From NCBI RefSeq assembly GCF_963921845.1, contig NZ_CAWUGZ010000016.1:1-56827 (forward strand): 56,827 bases of DNA, read 5' to 3'. Origin of the DNA: Commensalibacter sp963921845 (GTDB lineage: Bacteria > Pseudomonadota > Alphaproteobacteria > Acetobacterales > Acetobacteraceae). Below are positions 43,581 through 53,800 of this stretch, piece by piece. Numbering within the stretch: the stretch's first letter is position 1; every line of letters starts with the position of its first letter. The translations under genes and the position numbers were made by a program. The notes under the pieces are model-generated. The model ran no database searches, was not told the origin of the DNA, and saw only the letters and a program-made list of their open reading frames with translations.

Positions 43581-44063
43581 TTAAACTCCCTCTTCTACAG
43601 AGGTCGTTTCTAAACGAAGTGTTTCTTCGCTCGTATTGACCTCAAGAACACTGGCTTCTTCAGACACATGCTTGCGTCCACTATCGTATCGTCCTGATGC
43701 TTTTGGTGGACGATTGGTAGAAGAACGTTCTTTTTCATCTCCTTTGCGAGACAAAATAGCAGAAGGTGCCTCATCAATCTCCTCAATACGTAAGGTAATA
43801 AAACGCAATACATCTTCGTTCAGATTTAATTGTCGCTCAATCTCTTTAATCGTAGTTGATTTGGCATCCACAGCTAAAAGTAAATAGTGACCTTTACGGT
43901 TTTTTTTAACTCGATAAGCTAAATTACGCAGACCCCAGTATTCACGTTTTTTTATGGAACCCTCTTCACTTTCAATTAATGAAGCAATCCCATCTGCAAT
44001 ATCTTCAACTTGTTGTTGAGTAATATCATTACGTGCAATAAACACGCATTCATATAATGGCAT
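43581..44063 (-). CDS. rpsF: Ribosomal protein S6
   Basis: Small-subunit platform protein. The 160 residues start MPLYECVFIARNDITQQQVE and include EYWGLRNLAYRVKKNRKGHYLLLAVDAK, both diagnostic. The core ends near residue 100 and is followed by a charged tail of about 60 residues (IEEIDEAPSAILSRKGDEKER onward), common in alphaproteobacterial S6. A GGGAG site lies five bases before the ATG. Confidence 0.98.
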   Translation of the reverse strand: MPLYECVFIARNDITQQQVEDIADGIASLIESEEGSIKKREYWGLRNLAYRVKKNRKGHYLLLAVDAKSTTIKEIERQLNLNEDVLRFITLRIEEIDEAPSAILSRKGDEKERSSTNRPPKASGRYDSGRKHVSEEASVLEVNTSEETLRLETTSVEEGV

Positions 44064-44133
44064 AGTATCTCCCTTCGGCTGACTTCAACCCGTAAAAACT
44101 ATAAAAATAGTTTTTTTTCTAACCATGGGTATA

Positions 44134-44162
44134 GCCAAGACATAGCCGTATTAAATCTTGGC
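44134..44162 (-). promoter_or_regulatory. Hairpin in the rpsF 5' leader
   Basis: A perfect 7-bp stem (GCCAAGA / TCTTGGC as transcribed) with a 15-base loop, 71 bases upstream of rpsF. S6-S18 leaders with a binding structure for feedback control are known in many bacteria. The C-C-G signature of that motif is not in this loop, although GCCG occurs later in the leader (at 44072-44075, close to the ribosome-binding site). Role unproven. Confidence 0.3.
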
Positions 44163-44222
44163 AGGAAAGAGAATTTCAAAAAGCATAAAAAATCTTTTTT
44201 TGCAAGTATTTGATTGATTTAT

Positions 44223-44798
44223 TTATAATTTTATTGCATCTGGAACAGGTAAGTTAAGATATTGGGGTATATGCCACAGCTCTACTTCGTTAGCAATACG
44301 TTTAAAACCCGACTCCAAATATAAGGGCAATGCTTTTGGGTGATCTAGCTCACACGTGTTGATACGAACATTTTCAGGGTTTTTGGCCCACGCTACCTTA
44401 AGTACTTGACTAAAAAAAGAGCGTCCAATTCTTTTGCCTATCCAACGCGGCATAAGACCAAAATAAGATATATTGATACTGGAACCAATACGGCAATCCA
44501 GTTCGCAAAATCCTATTACGTTATCCTCTACGTTTTTCAAGAAATAAACCTCAATTAACGAATTATCGAAATACTTCGCCAACTGAGCATCAGAAATTAT
44601 TTTTCGCATCCACCAACAATAAGACTGCCCAACGTGATTGTAAACATATCTATAGAGCGAGAGTGGAACAATTTTATAGTGTTCAAGCTTGTATTCCTGG
44701 GGCAAATCAATGTATTGCGAAGGTTCGCAATCCATACGCAGAAAAACGATTTTTACAGGTAAAGAAGTGATCGAACGATCTTTAAAATATTGTCCCAT
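44223..44798 (-). CDS. GNAT-family N-acetyltransferase
   Basis: A 191-residue protein with a GNAT fold. The strand-helix region ISYFGLMPRWIGKRIGRSFFSQVLKVAWA contains the acetyl-CoA loop (here R-W-I-G-K-R-I-G, in place of Q/R-x-x-G-x-G/A). It is followed by INTCELDHPKALPLYLESGFKRI, the typical end of the domain (ALPLYxxxGF). Substrate unknown. It follows rpoD by 45 bases on the same strand, so it may ride on that transcript. Confidence 0.8.
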   Translation of the reverse strand: MGQYFKDRSITSLPVKIVFLRMDCEPSQYIDLPQEYKLEHYKIVPLSLYRYVYNHVGQSYCWWMRKIISDAQLAKYFDNSLIEVYFLKNVEDNVIGFCELDCRIGSSINISYFGLMPRWIGKRIGRSFFSQVLKVAWAKNPENVRINTCELDHPKALPLYLESGFKRIANEVELWHIPQYLNLPVPDAIKL

Positions 44799-44843
44799 TA
44801 CGATTTAATTAATAACAAAGAACATGTTACCTTCTCTATTTTA

Positions 44844-46826
44844 TCAATTATCATCTAAAAAAGAGCGCAATTTACGACTACGACTTGGATGTTTTAATTT
44901 TCTAAGAGCCTTTGCCTCAATCTGACGTATACGCTCTCTGGTTACATTAAACTGTTGACCTACCTCTTCAAGTGTATGGTCGGTATTCATTCCTATTCCA
45001 AAACGCATCCGCAATACACGTTCTTCTCTAGGCGTTAATGAAGCCAGCACACGCGTCGTTGCTTCTCTTAAATTAGTTTGAATGGCTGCATCCAAGGGAA
45101 TAACGGCACTTTTATCTTCAATAAAATCACCAAGATGACTATCTTCTTCATCCCCAATAGGTATTTCAAGAGAAATAGGTTCCTTGGCAATTTTCATTAC
45201 TTTTCTTACCTTTTCCAGAGGCATACCAAGTTTTTCCGCTAGCTCTTCTGGGGTAGGTTCTCTGCCAATTTCATGAAGCATTTGACGCGATGTTCTCACC
45301 AATTTGTTGATGGTTTCGATCATGTGAACAGGAATACGAATAGTTCTTGCTTGATCTGCGATAGAACGCGTAATGGCTTGCCTAATCCACCAAGTAGCAT
45401 AGGTTGAAAATTTATATCCACGTCTATATTCAAATTTATCAACCGCTTTCATTAATCCAATATTACCTTCTTGAATTAAATCAAGAAATTGCAACCCACA
45501 GTTGGTATATTTTTTAGCAATAGAAATTACCAATCTTAAATTAGCTTCAATCATTTCTTTTTTAGCACGCGAAGCGTCGCGTTCCCCACGAGAAACCGTA
45601 GAAAAAACACGTCGGAACTCAGAAATGGGCAATCCCATTTTTTGCGATAACTCGGCAATTTGGTCACGATAAGAAGCTACTTCTTTCCCATATTTCTCAA
45701 TAAAAGCTCTCCAATATTTACTAGGAAGTTCGCTAACCGCTTCTATCCAATCTGGGTTTAACTCATAGCCGTGATATTTTGAAAGAAAATCAGCACGTGA
45801 TATTTTGCATTTTTCCGCCAAGCGTAATAATGCACCTTCTAAACTCGCAAGCTCTCTCAATACCGTTTTTAATTGATCTACTAAAAATTCTATTTTATTG
45901 CTTTGTAAATGAACTTGTTGAACTTCGAGTATCAACTTATTCCGGAGGTCTTCATATTTTTGCTCAAACTTAGCGGTTAATTTTTCCCCGGCTTGAATAA
46001 TTTCTAAACGTTGAATTTGTAATTGATAAAGTTTTTTATATATTTTTTCAATTTCGGCAAAATGAAAAAGTATTTCATCTTTATATTTATCCTCGAGAGC
46101 GGATAAAGACAAACTGCTTCTTTCACTTCTTTCCTCATCCACCTCTTCTGTTTCAACATCAACATCATCGTGCTCACCGCTTTGAATTGCTTCGTCGTTT
46201 TCCATACCACTTGCAATTTCTTCAATATCGGTTTGATCGTATTCAGTTTGAGTCGCTTCTAAATCAACAATATCTCTAAGTAAAACTTCTCCCGCTTTCA
46301 ACTGAGTATGCCAACCAATAATCGCTTTAAAAGTCAAAGGGCTTTCGCATAAACCACCAATCATTTGGTTCCGCCCTGCTTCTATGCGCTTAGCAATGGC
46401 AATTTCACCCTCACGTGAAAGAAGTTCAACAGCACCCATTTCTCGCAAATACATACGAACAGGATCGTCTGTCCTCCCTGTAGTGGTCTCAGCCACTACC
46501 GCGTTTGCATTTTCTTCCGATTCCTCATTTATTTTAATTTCATTATCATCGGCTTCGGAAAATTCCTCTTCGCTTTCTTCACTTTCTTCATTTTCAATAA
46601 TTTGAATACTCATTTCAGAAAACGCAGCCATAACATCTTCTATTTGTTCAGAAGACATTTTATCTTGAGGAAGAATAGCATTTAATTCATCAAGGGTAAC
46701 ATATCCTCTTTCTTTCCCTTTACTAATTAAATGTTTTACATCCGCAGAACGGGTATCTAATATTGTTGTATCATGATCACGTTCATTTGAACCATCATCA
46801 TTTTTTGATATCGTTTTTACAACCAT
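44844..46826 (-). CDS. rpoD: RNA polymerase primary sigma factor (sigma-70)
   Basis: Housekeeping sigma factor. The 660-residue protein has region 1.1 (about 25-80), an acidic linker, region 1.2 (DDPVRMYLREMGAVELLSREGE), a long non-conserved insert, region 2 (GNIGLMKAVDKFEYRRGYKFSTYATWWIRQAITR), region 3 (IRIPVHMIETINKLVR onward) and region 4.2 (VTRERIRQIEAKALRKLKHP). I chose the ATG at 46826 with GAGG six bases upstream; a TTG four codons earlier overlaps that site. It is downstream of dnaG, as in the classic macromolecular synthesis operon, but with 246 bases between them. Confidence 0.97.
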   Translation of the reverse strand: MVVKTISKNDDGSNERDHDTTILDTRSADVKHLISKGKERGYVTLDELNAILPQDKMSSEQIEDVMAAFSEMSIQIIENEESEESEEEFSEADDNEIKINEESEENANAVVAETTTGRTDDPVRMYLREMGAVELLSREGEIAIAKRIEAGRNQMIGGLCESPLTFKAIIGWHTQLKAGEVLLRDIVDLEATQTEYDQTDIEEIASGMENDEAIQSGEHDDVDVETEEVDEERSERSSLSLSALEDKYKDEILFHFAEIEKIYKKLYQLQIQRLEIIQAGEKLTAKFEQKYEDLRNKLILEVQQVHLQSNKIEFLVDQLKTVLRELASLEGALLRLAEKCKISRADFLSKYHGYELNPDWIEAVSELPSKYWRAFIEKYGKEVASYRDQIAELSQKMGLPISEFRRVFSTVSRGERDASRAKKEMIEANLRLVISIAKKYTNCGLQFLDLIQEGNIGLMKAVDKFEYRRGYKFSTYATWWIRQAITRSIADQARTIRIPVHMIETINKLVRTSRQMLHEIGREPTPEELAEKLGMPLEKVRKVMKIAKEPISLEIPIGDEEDSHLGDFIEDKSAVIPLDAAIQTNLREATTRVLASLTPREERVLRMRFGIGMNTDHTLEEVGQQFNVTRERIRQIEAKALRKLKHPSRSRKLRSFLDDN

Positions 46827-47072
46827 TTTCCGCCTCAAAATTACTGTATACTCTCTAATAAACTACATATTTCTTAAAGCCAAATAATGAAATAGACTTG
46901 CTAATTTTAATTGAATTATTAGTTTATTAACGGCTTTATAAAATTAACCCTTGCGCCAAAATTTCATTTGAGAAAAAAGCGGAGCAACCCTCACTATTGG
47001 ATAAAGTAAAACATATATAGAAATGATATGTTTAAGCCAAGAAATCAAGATAAAAGCATCAACATTTTTTCA
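46827..47072. other. Gap between dnaG and rpoD
   Basis: About 246 bases between two leftward genes, unusually long for this operon. It probably contains an rpoD promoter, possibly a heat-shock one as in other bacteria, but no pair of hexamers at good spacing stands out. No terminator-like hairpin was seen. Confidence 0.3.
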
Positions 47073-48884
47073 TCAAAATTCTTCATCAAAAATATCGTCT
47101 TCTCCGCACTTAAGCTTTTCAAGTGCGTTTAATCTTGCAATGTAAGCCTGTTGGTTCTCTTGATCCGGGTGAAGAAGCCAAGCTTGCTGTGCGTGTAAAA
47201 CCTGTTCTTCCAACTCATGGATATTTATCCACCCATAAAAATGCCACCACTGTTTTTCAATAACATGAAGATCGTGGACATTTTTCATTTGTTCAAGACC
47301 AGGCAAGTCAGCTTGCTCTTTAATTTTTTGAACCAAAAAAGTCAATCCGTTCTTTTCTATTAAATCATTTATGTTATCACAAAGACCATTCATTTCTATA
47401 ATAATTTCTCTAATTTTAGCTAACTCTTTTGGCAAAGGTAATTTGCACAAAGCTTCCTCAACATTTTGAATGATATTGGGAAAATAAATCAAAATGATAA
47501 GAAGTATACATAATCTTTTGTATTTTACTTGGTGTTGAGACAAGACCAAACGTGAAGCGTGTCGTGTTTGAGAATGCTGTCTTTTGCTCTTATTTTGTAT
47601 AGTTTTAGAATAAAAATCCTGATAAAAGCGATCTAATAACGTTTTGCGGTATTCTTGTGATAAATTGCTGTCCTTAATGGTCTTTGATAACGATAAAAGT
47701 CTTGACTTCAAAACAGCACGCTGCTCTGGCGTATTATCTACCATTGCCTCTAAAGACAACTCATAAAGGACATCACTGAGATTAAGCTTATTTCTCAAAA
47801 CTTCTAGAAAAGCCTCTTTCCCTTTTTTACGTATAAAACTATCAGGATCTTCTTGATTGTCTAAATACACAAAACCCAATGTTTGATTAGAGGTTAAAAG
47901 AGGTAACGCTTCTTCTGCTGCATGCAAGCTTGCTCTTCTACCAGCATCATCTCCATCAAAACAGATAAGGGGCTGGCGTGTTACTCGCCATAATAATGTC
48001 AGTTGTTCTTGCGTTAGTGCAGTACCCAAAGGGGCTACAGCCCCACCAAAACCCGCTTGATGTAATGCAATGACATCCATATATCCTTCAACCACAAGTA
48101 CCTGATGGTATAAAGGGTCACTATCTTTAGATTTGTTCAAAGCCGACAATCGATGAAAGCCAAATAACATTTTACGTTTAACAAATAAGGGTGTTTCCGG
48201 GCTATTTAAATATTTTGGCTGACCGTCACCCATTACCCGACCACCAAATGCAATAATTTGACCTCGTCGATTCATAATGGGATACATAATTCGTTTAAAA
48301 AAAAGCTCTCCCCCCCATTCATTTTCATTTATTTTGCGCAACAGCCCTGCTTGACCGATTTCTTTTAAACCATATCCATTTTGTTTTAAATGACTTATTA
48401 ACCCGCCACGTCCGTCACCAGACCATCCTAAACCGAACTCAGCAAATGTTTGATCCGTTATCCCTCGTTGATACAAATAATTGCGAACTACATTGGCTTT
48501 ATTCGACCGTAACAACTCTATGTAATAGCGATGGGCACAGGTTAATACATCATAAAGAACATTATTTCTTTCCTGACTTTGTTTTTGCTGAAGCGTCTGT
48601 TCTGGGACTTCTAAACCCGCAAGAGCGGCCAACTCGCGAATCGTTTCGTTAAAATTTTTACCTTCAGTTTCCATGTAAAATGAAATGACATCGCCGTGAG
48701 CTTGACAACCATAGCAATGATAATGATCATCGTAAATATAGAGTGAAGGGGTTTTTTCTCCATGAAAAGGACAACACGCTTTCCAGTTACGCCCTGAACG
48801 TATTAATTTTAATTTTTTTGAAACAATGGATTGCAGCGGTAGCCTTTGTCTCAATTCATCTAAAAACTGTTGATCAAACGCCAT
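47073..48884 (-). CDS. dnaG: DNA primase DnaG
   Basis: Makes RNA primers for replication. The 603-residue protein has the CHC2 zinc-binding domain (C38-x2-H41 and C57-x2-C60 in CCPFHGEKTPS and YHCYGCQAHGDV), the catalytic core with AFGGR and the TOPRIM motifs VVEGYMDVIAL and CFDGDDAGRRAS, and a C-terminal helicase-binding region (about 440-603). The yqeY-dnaG-rpoD order is common in bacteria. Confidence 0.97.
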   Translation of the reverse strand: MAFDQQFLDELRQRLPLQSIVSKKLKLIRSGRNWKACCPFHGEKTPSLYIYDDHYHCYGCQAHGDVISFYMETEGKNFNETIRELAALAGLEVPEQTLQQKQSQERNNVLYDVLTCAHRYYIELLRSNKANVVRNYLYQRGITDQTFAEFGLGWSGDGRGGLISHLKQNGYGLKEIGQAGLLRKINENEWGGELFFKRIMYPIMNRRGQIIAFGGRVMGDGQPKYLNSPETPLFVKRKMLFGFHRLSALNKSKDSDPLYHQVLVVEGYMDVIALHQAGFGGAVAPLGTALTQEQLTLLWRVTRQPLICFDGDDAGRRASLHAAEEALPLLTSNQTLGFVYLDNQEDPDSFIRKKGKEAFLEVLRNKLNLSDVLYELSLEAMVDNTPEQRAVLKSRLLSLSKTIKDSNLSQEYRKTLLDRFYQDFYSKTIQNKSKRQHSQTRHASRLVLSQHQVKYKRLCILLIILIYFPNIIQNVEEALCKLPLPKELAKIREIIIEMNGLCDNINDLIEKNGLTFLVQKIKEQADLPGLEQMKNVHDLHVIEKQWWHFYGWINIHELEEQVLHAQQAWLLHPDQENQQAYIARLNALEKLKCGEDDIFDEEF

Positions 48885-48892
48885 TATTTTTT

Positions 48893-49348
48893 CTATGAAA
48901 GATTTTGTTTAACAATGCGATTTACTTTGGAAAAATCTAACACCGCAGCATAATGCTCTTTAAGATAAGCCATAACTTTACCCATTTCTTTAATGGATTG
49001 AGCACCTGTTTTATTAATTGCTTCTTCAACAACTTTTTCCGTTTGGGCTTGATCTAATTGTTTGGGTAAAAAAAGTTCAATGATTTCTATTTCCTTACTT
49101 TCTTTATCAACCAAATCTTCACGATTTGCCTGTCTGTATATTTCAAGAGATTCATTTCTAGATTTTATCATCCCTTTTAACATGGCTATAATATCGGTTT
49201 CACTAATCTGTTCAATTCCTTTTGGACGCGCATTAATATCTAAATCTTTTAGTTTGGCCCCCACCATTCGTAATGTAGTAACCTTCAAACTATCTTTTGA
49301 TTTCATAGCAATTTTTAATTCTTCTTTGATTCGTTCACGCAATTGCAT
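48893..49348 (-). CDS. GatB/YqeY domain protein
   Basis: A 151-residue protein with the YqeY fold related to the tRNA-binding tail domain of GatB. Landmarks: KEELKIAMKSKDSLKVTTLRMVGAKLKDLDI, MIKSRNESLEIYRQANREDLVDKE and the LPKQLDQAQTEKVVEEAI region. Exact function unknown; it lies at the head of dnaG-rpoD, which suggests a link to macromolecule synthesis. An AAAGG site lies seven bases before the ATG. Confidence 0.9.
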   Translation of the reverse strand: MQLRERIKEELKIAMKSKDSLKVTTLRMVGAKLKDLDINARPKGIEQISETDIIAMLKGMIKSRNESLEIYRQANREDLVDKESKEIEIIELFLPKQLDQAQTEKVVEEAINKTGAQSIKEMGKVMAYLKEHYAAVLDFSKVNRIVKQNLS

Positions 49349-49423
49349 GGTAGTACCTTTACTTGTGGCTCAAACGTTAATAAAACAAAACTTGGAAAAA
49401 ATTTCTTGTGTAATTATTTTCAT

Positions 49424-49444
49424 ATTCCCTATGGGAATTTTTTT
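49424..49444 (+). promoter_or_regulatory. Inverted repeat with T run ahead of the carA promoter
   Basis: ATTCCC-TAT-GGGAAT followed by seven T residues (read rightward). It looks like a small intrinsic terminator, but no rightward gene lies upstream for eight kilobases. It lies directly ahead of and partly over the carA -35 region. It could instead be an operator or stop stray transcription into carA. Confidence 0.4.
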
Positions 49445-49461
49445 CCAAATTGATTATATAG

Positions 49462-49467
49462 TATAAT
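49462..49467 (+). promoter_or_regulatory. Candidate -10 box of carA
   Basis: A perfect TATAAT hexamer 38 bases before the carA start, in the divergent region yqeY/carA. The -35 region 17 bases upstream is only a T run (TTTTTT), so activity may depend on an upstream factor. An AAAGGA ribosome-binding site follows at the right distance from the ATG. Confidence 0.45.
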
Positions 49468-49504
49468 ACAAATTGTTCGTCCAAAGAAGGACTTAAAGGA
49501 CACG

Positions 49505-50872
49505 ATGAATATTGATACCATTATATCCCGACTTGGTGGGATAGAACAAACTGCCCGTATTACCAAAGTCAGCCCAGAAGCCATTCGAAAATGGAAGCAA
49601 TCCAAGGCAATCCCATCAAAACATTGGTCCGTTATTATACAAGAGACAGGTTTGAAACTCTCTGATTTGCAACCAGAGGACACAAACGATACTTTGTCCA
49701 ACGTTTGCCCAGATGGTGTGAATGCTGTACTTATTTTACAGGACGGTGAAATTCTGTGGGGGAAAGGTTTTGGTGCTTACTCCTTAAAAACAAATTTACC
49801 TATAGGTGAGATTTGCTTTTCCACAAGCATGACCGGTTATCAAGAAACCTTAACAGACCCTTCCTTTGCCTCACAACTCATTGTTTTTACTTTCCCTCAT
49901 ATTGGCAACGTAGGTACAAACAAAGAAGATGAAGAAGCCTCTACCATTTTCGCCAAAGGTTTAATTGTTAAAGAAAAAATTACTCAACCTTCAAGTTGGC
50001 GTTCAACGTGTCCTTTAGAACCTTGGTTACAAAAGCACGGTGTTACGGGCATATATGGTATTGATACGCGGGCGTTGACACTTAAAATCAGAAACAATGG
50101 ACCACAGAATGCGTTAATTTATTGGCCAAAAGACAATTTTTTTGATCTTACATTTTTGCAAGAACAAGTAAAAATTTGGCCTGGATTGCAAGGACTGGAT
50201 TTAGCAAAAAAAGTCAGCTGCGATCAAATACACACTTGGAACAAAAATATTTGGCAATGGGCAGGAAAGGATTCTAAAACGCCAGAGCGTAAATATAAAG
50301 TTGTTGCCATTGATTACGGCGCAAAACAAAATATTTTTCGTAATCTTATTCATATTGGATGCGACCTGATTGTTGTTCCTGCGACCACAACGGCTAAGGA
50401 AATACTGAATTACAATCCGGATGGCGTTTTTCTATCCAATGGTCCGGCGGATCCTGCAGCAACCGCCTCGTATAGTGTGCCGACTTTAAAAGAACTTTTG
50501 CAAAATAAAATACCTATATTTGGGATTTGCCTAGGCCATCAACTATTGGCACACGCCCTCGGTGGTAAAACTTACAAGCTCAGCCAAGGGCATCGAGGGG
50601 CCAATCAACCCGTTAAAGATTTAAAAACAGGTAAAGTAGAAATTACCAGTCAAAATCATGGGTTTGCTGTTGACATTAAAAGTTTACCCCCAACAGTACA
50701 TGAAACCCACATTAATCTCTTTGATGGATCAAACGAAGGGATTACCTCAGACAGTTACCCTGCATTTTCCGTACAATACCATCCCGAAGCAAGTCCAGGT
50801 CCGTCGGACAGTCATTATCTTTTTGCACGCTTTGCAAACTTAATGGATCACTATTCCCCTAATAAAAGATAA
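49505..50872 (+). CDS. carA: Carbamoyl-phosphate synthase small subunit with N-terminal HTH domain
   Basis: Supplies ammonia from glutamine to CarB for arginine and pyrimidine synthesis. Residues from about 72 are a normal CarA: LQDGEILWGKGFGA, TGYQETLTDPSFASQ, the glutaminase cysteine in FGICLGHQLLAHALGG and the His-Glu pair in YHPEASPGP. The first 60 or so residues (IISRLGGIEQTARITKVSPE, then IRKWKQSKAIPSKHW) are not part of CarA. They look like a carph-isopro or YdaS-type helix-turn-helix. The frame is open throughout. An in-frame GTG at 49718 could start CarA alone but has no ribosome-binding site, while AAAGGA sits four bases before the ATG at 49505. A fused DNA-binding domain could allow self-regulation. 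Confidence 0.93.
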   Translation: MNIDTIISRLGGIEQTARITKVSPEAIRKWKQSKAIPSKHWSVIIQETGLKLSDLQPEDTNDTLSNVCPDGVNAVLILQDGEILWGKGFGAYSLKTNLPIGEICFSTSMTGYQETLTDPSFASQLIVFTFPHIGNVGTNKEDEEASTIFAKGLIVKEKITQPSSWRSTCPLEPWLQKHGVTGIYGIDTRALTLKIRNNGPQNALIYWPKDNFFDLTFLQEQVKIWPGLQGLDLAKKVSCDQIHTWNKNIWQWAGKDSKTPERKYKVVAIDYGAKQNIFRNLIHIGCDLIVVPATTTAKEILNYNPDGVFLSNGPADPAATASYSVPTLKELLQNKIPIFGICLGHQLLAHALGGKTYKLSQGHRGANQPVKDLKTGKVEITSQNHGFAVDIKSLPPTVHETHINLFDGSNEGITSDSYPAFSVQYHPEASPGPSDSHYLFARFANLMDHYSPNKR

Positions 50873-50892
50873 AGATAAGGTTACTTACCGTT

Positions 50893-53800
50893 ATGCCCAA
50901 ACGTACAGATTTAACATCTATTATGATCATTGGTGCTGGCCCAATCGTTATTGGCCAAGCTTGTGAATTCGATTATTCCGGCGCACAAGCGTGTAAAGCG
51001 CTTAAAGAAGAAGGCTTCCGAGTCGTTTTACTTAACTCCAATCCAGCTACCATTATGACTGATCCGGATATGGCGGATGCAACCTATATTGAACCCATTA
51101 CGTTAGAAACGGTTGAGCGTATTATTCTCAAAGAAAAACCTGACGCCATTTTACCCACCATGGGGGGGCAAACGGCTTTAAACACAGCCATCGCTCTGGA
51201 TCGTTCTTGTTTTTTAAAGAAACATAATGTCGAACTCATTGGTGCCAAAGCCGAAGTGATTGAGCGTGCCGAAGATCGATTAAAATTTCGCCAAACGATG
51301 GATGCTATTGGTATTGAAAGTCCTAAAAGTGCAATCGCACACTCACTCGAACAAGCAAAAGAAGCATTAAAAATAACCGGATTGCCCGCCGTTATTCGAC
51401 CTTCCTTTACTTTAGGAGGATCTGGCGGGGGTATTGCCTATAACAAAGATGAATTCGAGGAAATTGTTTCCTTTGGACTTGAAGCCTCGCCCACCACAGA
51501 AGTGCTGATTGAGGAAAGTATTCTTGGATGGAAAGAATACGAAATGGAAGTGGTTCGGGACAAAGCAGATAATTGTATTATTATTTGTTCTATCGAAAAT
51601 ATCGATCCTATGGGAATACATACCGGGGATTCAATAACCGTTGCACCCGCCTTAACCTTAACAGATAAGGAATACCAACGTATGCGCGATGCATCTATTG
51701 CTTGCTTGAGAGCAATCGGTGTTGATACGGGGGGATCCAATGTACAATTTGGTTTAAATCCCGCAGACGGACGTATGGTTGTTATTGAAATGAATCCTCG
51801 CGTTTCACGTTCATCAGCACTCGCTTCAAAAGCAACAGGGTTTCCTATTGCCAAAATTGCGGCAAAACTTGCTATTGGCTATACCTTGGATGAATTAAAA
51901 AACGACATCACAAAAACAACCCCTGCTTCTTTTGAACCAACAATTGATTACGTTGTCGTTAAAATTCCACGATTTACCTTTGAAAAATTCCCAGGTACAC
52001 CAGCTTTGCTGAGCACCAGCATGAAGTCGGTTGGGGAAGCAATGGCCATAGGCAGAAACTTTGCCGAGGCCTTGCAAAAAGGACTGCGTTCTATGGAAAT
52101 AGGGTTATCGGGACTTAACCCTGTCGAAATTCCTGGGGACGGTGATGAAGATTCTTTTCGGGCCGCCTTATCCCAGCCCAGACCCAATCGTATTTTAATG
52201 GCTGCTCAAGCGATTCGCGCAGGTTTCTCTTTACAATTGATACATGAAGCATGCAAATTTGATCTTTGGTTTCTTGAAGAGCTCAAAAAAATCGTGGAGG
52301 TTGAAAAAGAACTTCAAACAAACGGTTTACCTACTACTAGTTTCTGCTTAAGAACAATCAAATCGCTTGGATTTTCAGATAAACAGATTGCAGAACTTAC
52401 GCACTATACTGAAGCCCAGATTGCTGCCCTACGTGCAAAGTTAAATGTATATCCTGTCTATAAAAGAATTGATACTTGTGCGGGTGAATTTGCCTCTTCA
52501 ACCTCTTATATGTATTCAACGTATGAAGGAAGTTTTAATCCACCCCTATGCGAAAGCAATCCAACCAACAAAGAAAAAATTATTATTCTAGGGGGCGGTC
52601 CAAATCGTATTGGCCAAGGAATAGAATTCGATTATTGCTGCGTTCATGCTTCTTATGCCCTTAGGGAAGCAGGATACGAAACGATTATGGTTAATTGCAA
52701 TCCAGAAACGGTTTCGACGGATTATGATACATCCGATAGGCTATATTTCGAGCCTTTAACCAATGAAGATGTTATCTCTCTTATTCAAAAAGAAAAAGAA
52801 AACGGCAGCTTGAAAGGGTGTATTGTTCAATACGGCGGCCAAACACCTTTAAAACTCTCACAAGCACTTGAAGAAGCAGGCATTCCTCTTTTAGGAACGC
52901 CTGCAGATGCAATTGATTTAGCAGAAGATAGAGAGCGTTTCCAAGCTTTATTAAAAAAATTAGGGCTGCGTCAACCCTCCAACGGTATAGCCCATCATCA
53001 TAATGATGCCGAAGCTGTTGCCGAAAAAATTGGTTATCCTGTCGTCATTAGACCATCGTATGTCTTAGGCGGCCGTGCTATGGAAATTGTTTATGATCGC
53101 CACAGTTTACAACGTTATTTACACGAAGTTTTGCAATTTGCAGGCAGTGAAGTAACCTCTGGACCATTGCTTATTGACCATTATTTAAGCGATGCCATCG
53201 AAACCGATGTGGATTGTATCGCAGATGGCGAAGACGTTTATGTAGCCGGCGTCATGGAGCATATCGAACAAGCGGGGATTCATTCGGGGGACAGCGCTTG
53301 CTCTATCCCGCCTTATACGCTTTCGCCTGCTATTGTTACTGAACTCAAAGCACAAACCTCCACCCTAGCCAAAGCGCTCGGCATCATTGGTTTAATGAAC
53401 GTTCAGTATGCGATTAAAAATAATGAAATCTTTATTTTAGAAGTTAACCCTAGGGCCTCAAGAACCGTACCTTTTGTTGCCAAAGCAACAGGAGTACCCG
53501 TAGCAAAAATCGGGGCAAGGGTAATGGCAGGGGAAAAACTGAAATCCTTCCAGCTGAAAGATCGTTCTATTTCGGGACATGTTGCAGTCAAAGAAGCCGT
53601 GTTTCCATTTGCACGTTTTCCCCATGTCGATATTATTTTAGGACCTGAAATGCGTTCTACGGGTGAAGTCATGGGTATAGATGCTTCTTTCGAACGTGCT
53701 TTTGCCAAATCTCAGCTTGCTGCTGGGGTAATGCTCCCCTTATCCGGAACGGTTTTTTTATCTGTAAGGCATAGCGATCGTCCCGCATTACTCCCCCTAG

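Noticed and set aside
49062..49466. Rightward 134-codon frame opposite the YqeY gene
   Set aside because: Antisense to a conserved gene, no ribosome-binding site, runs through the carA regulatory region.
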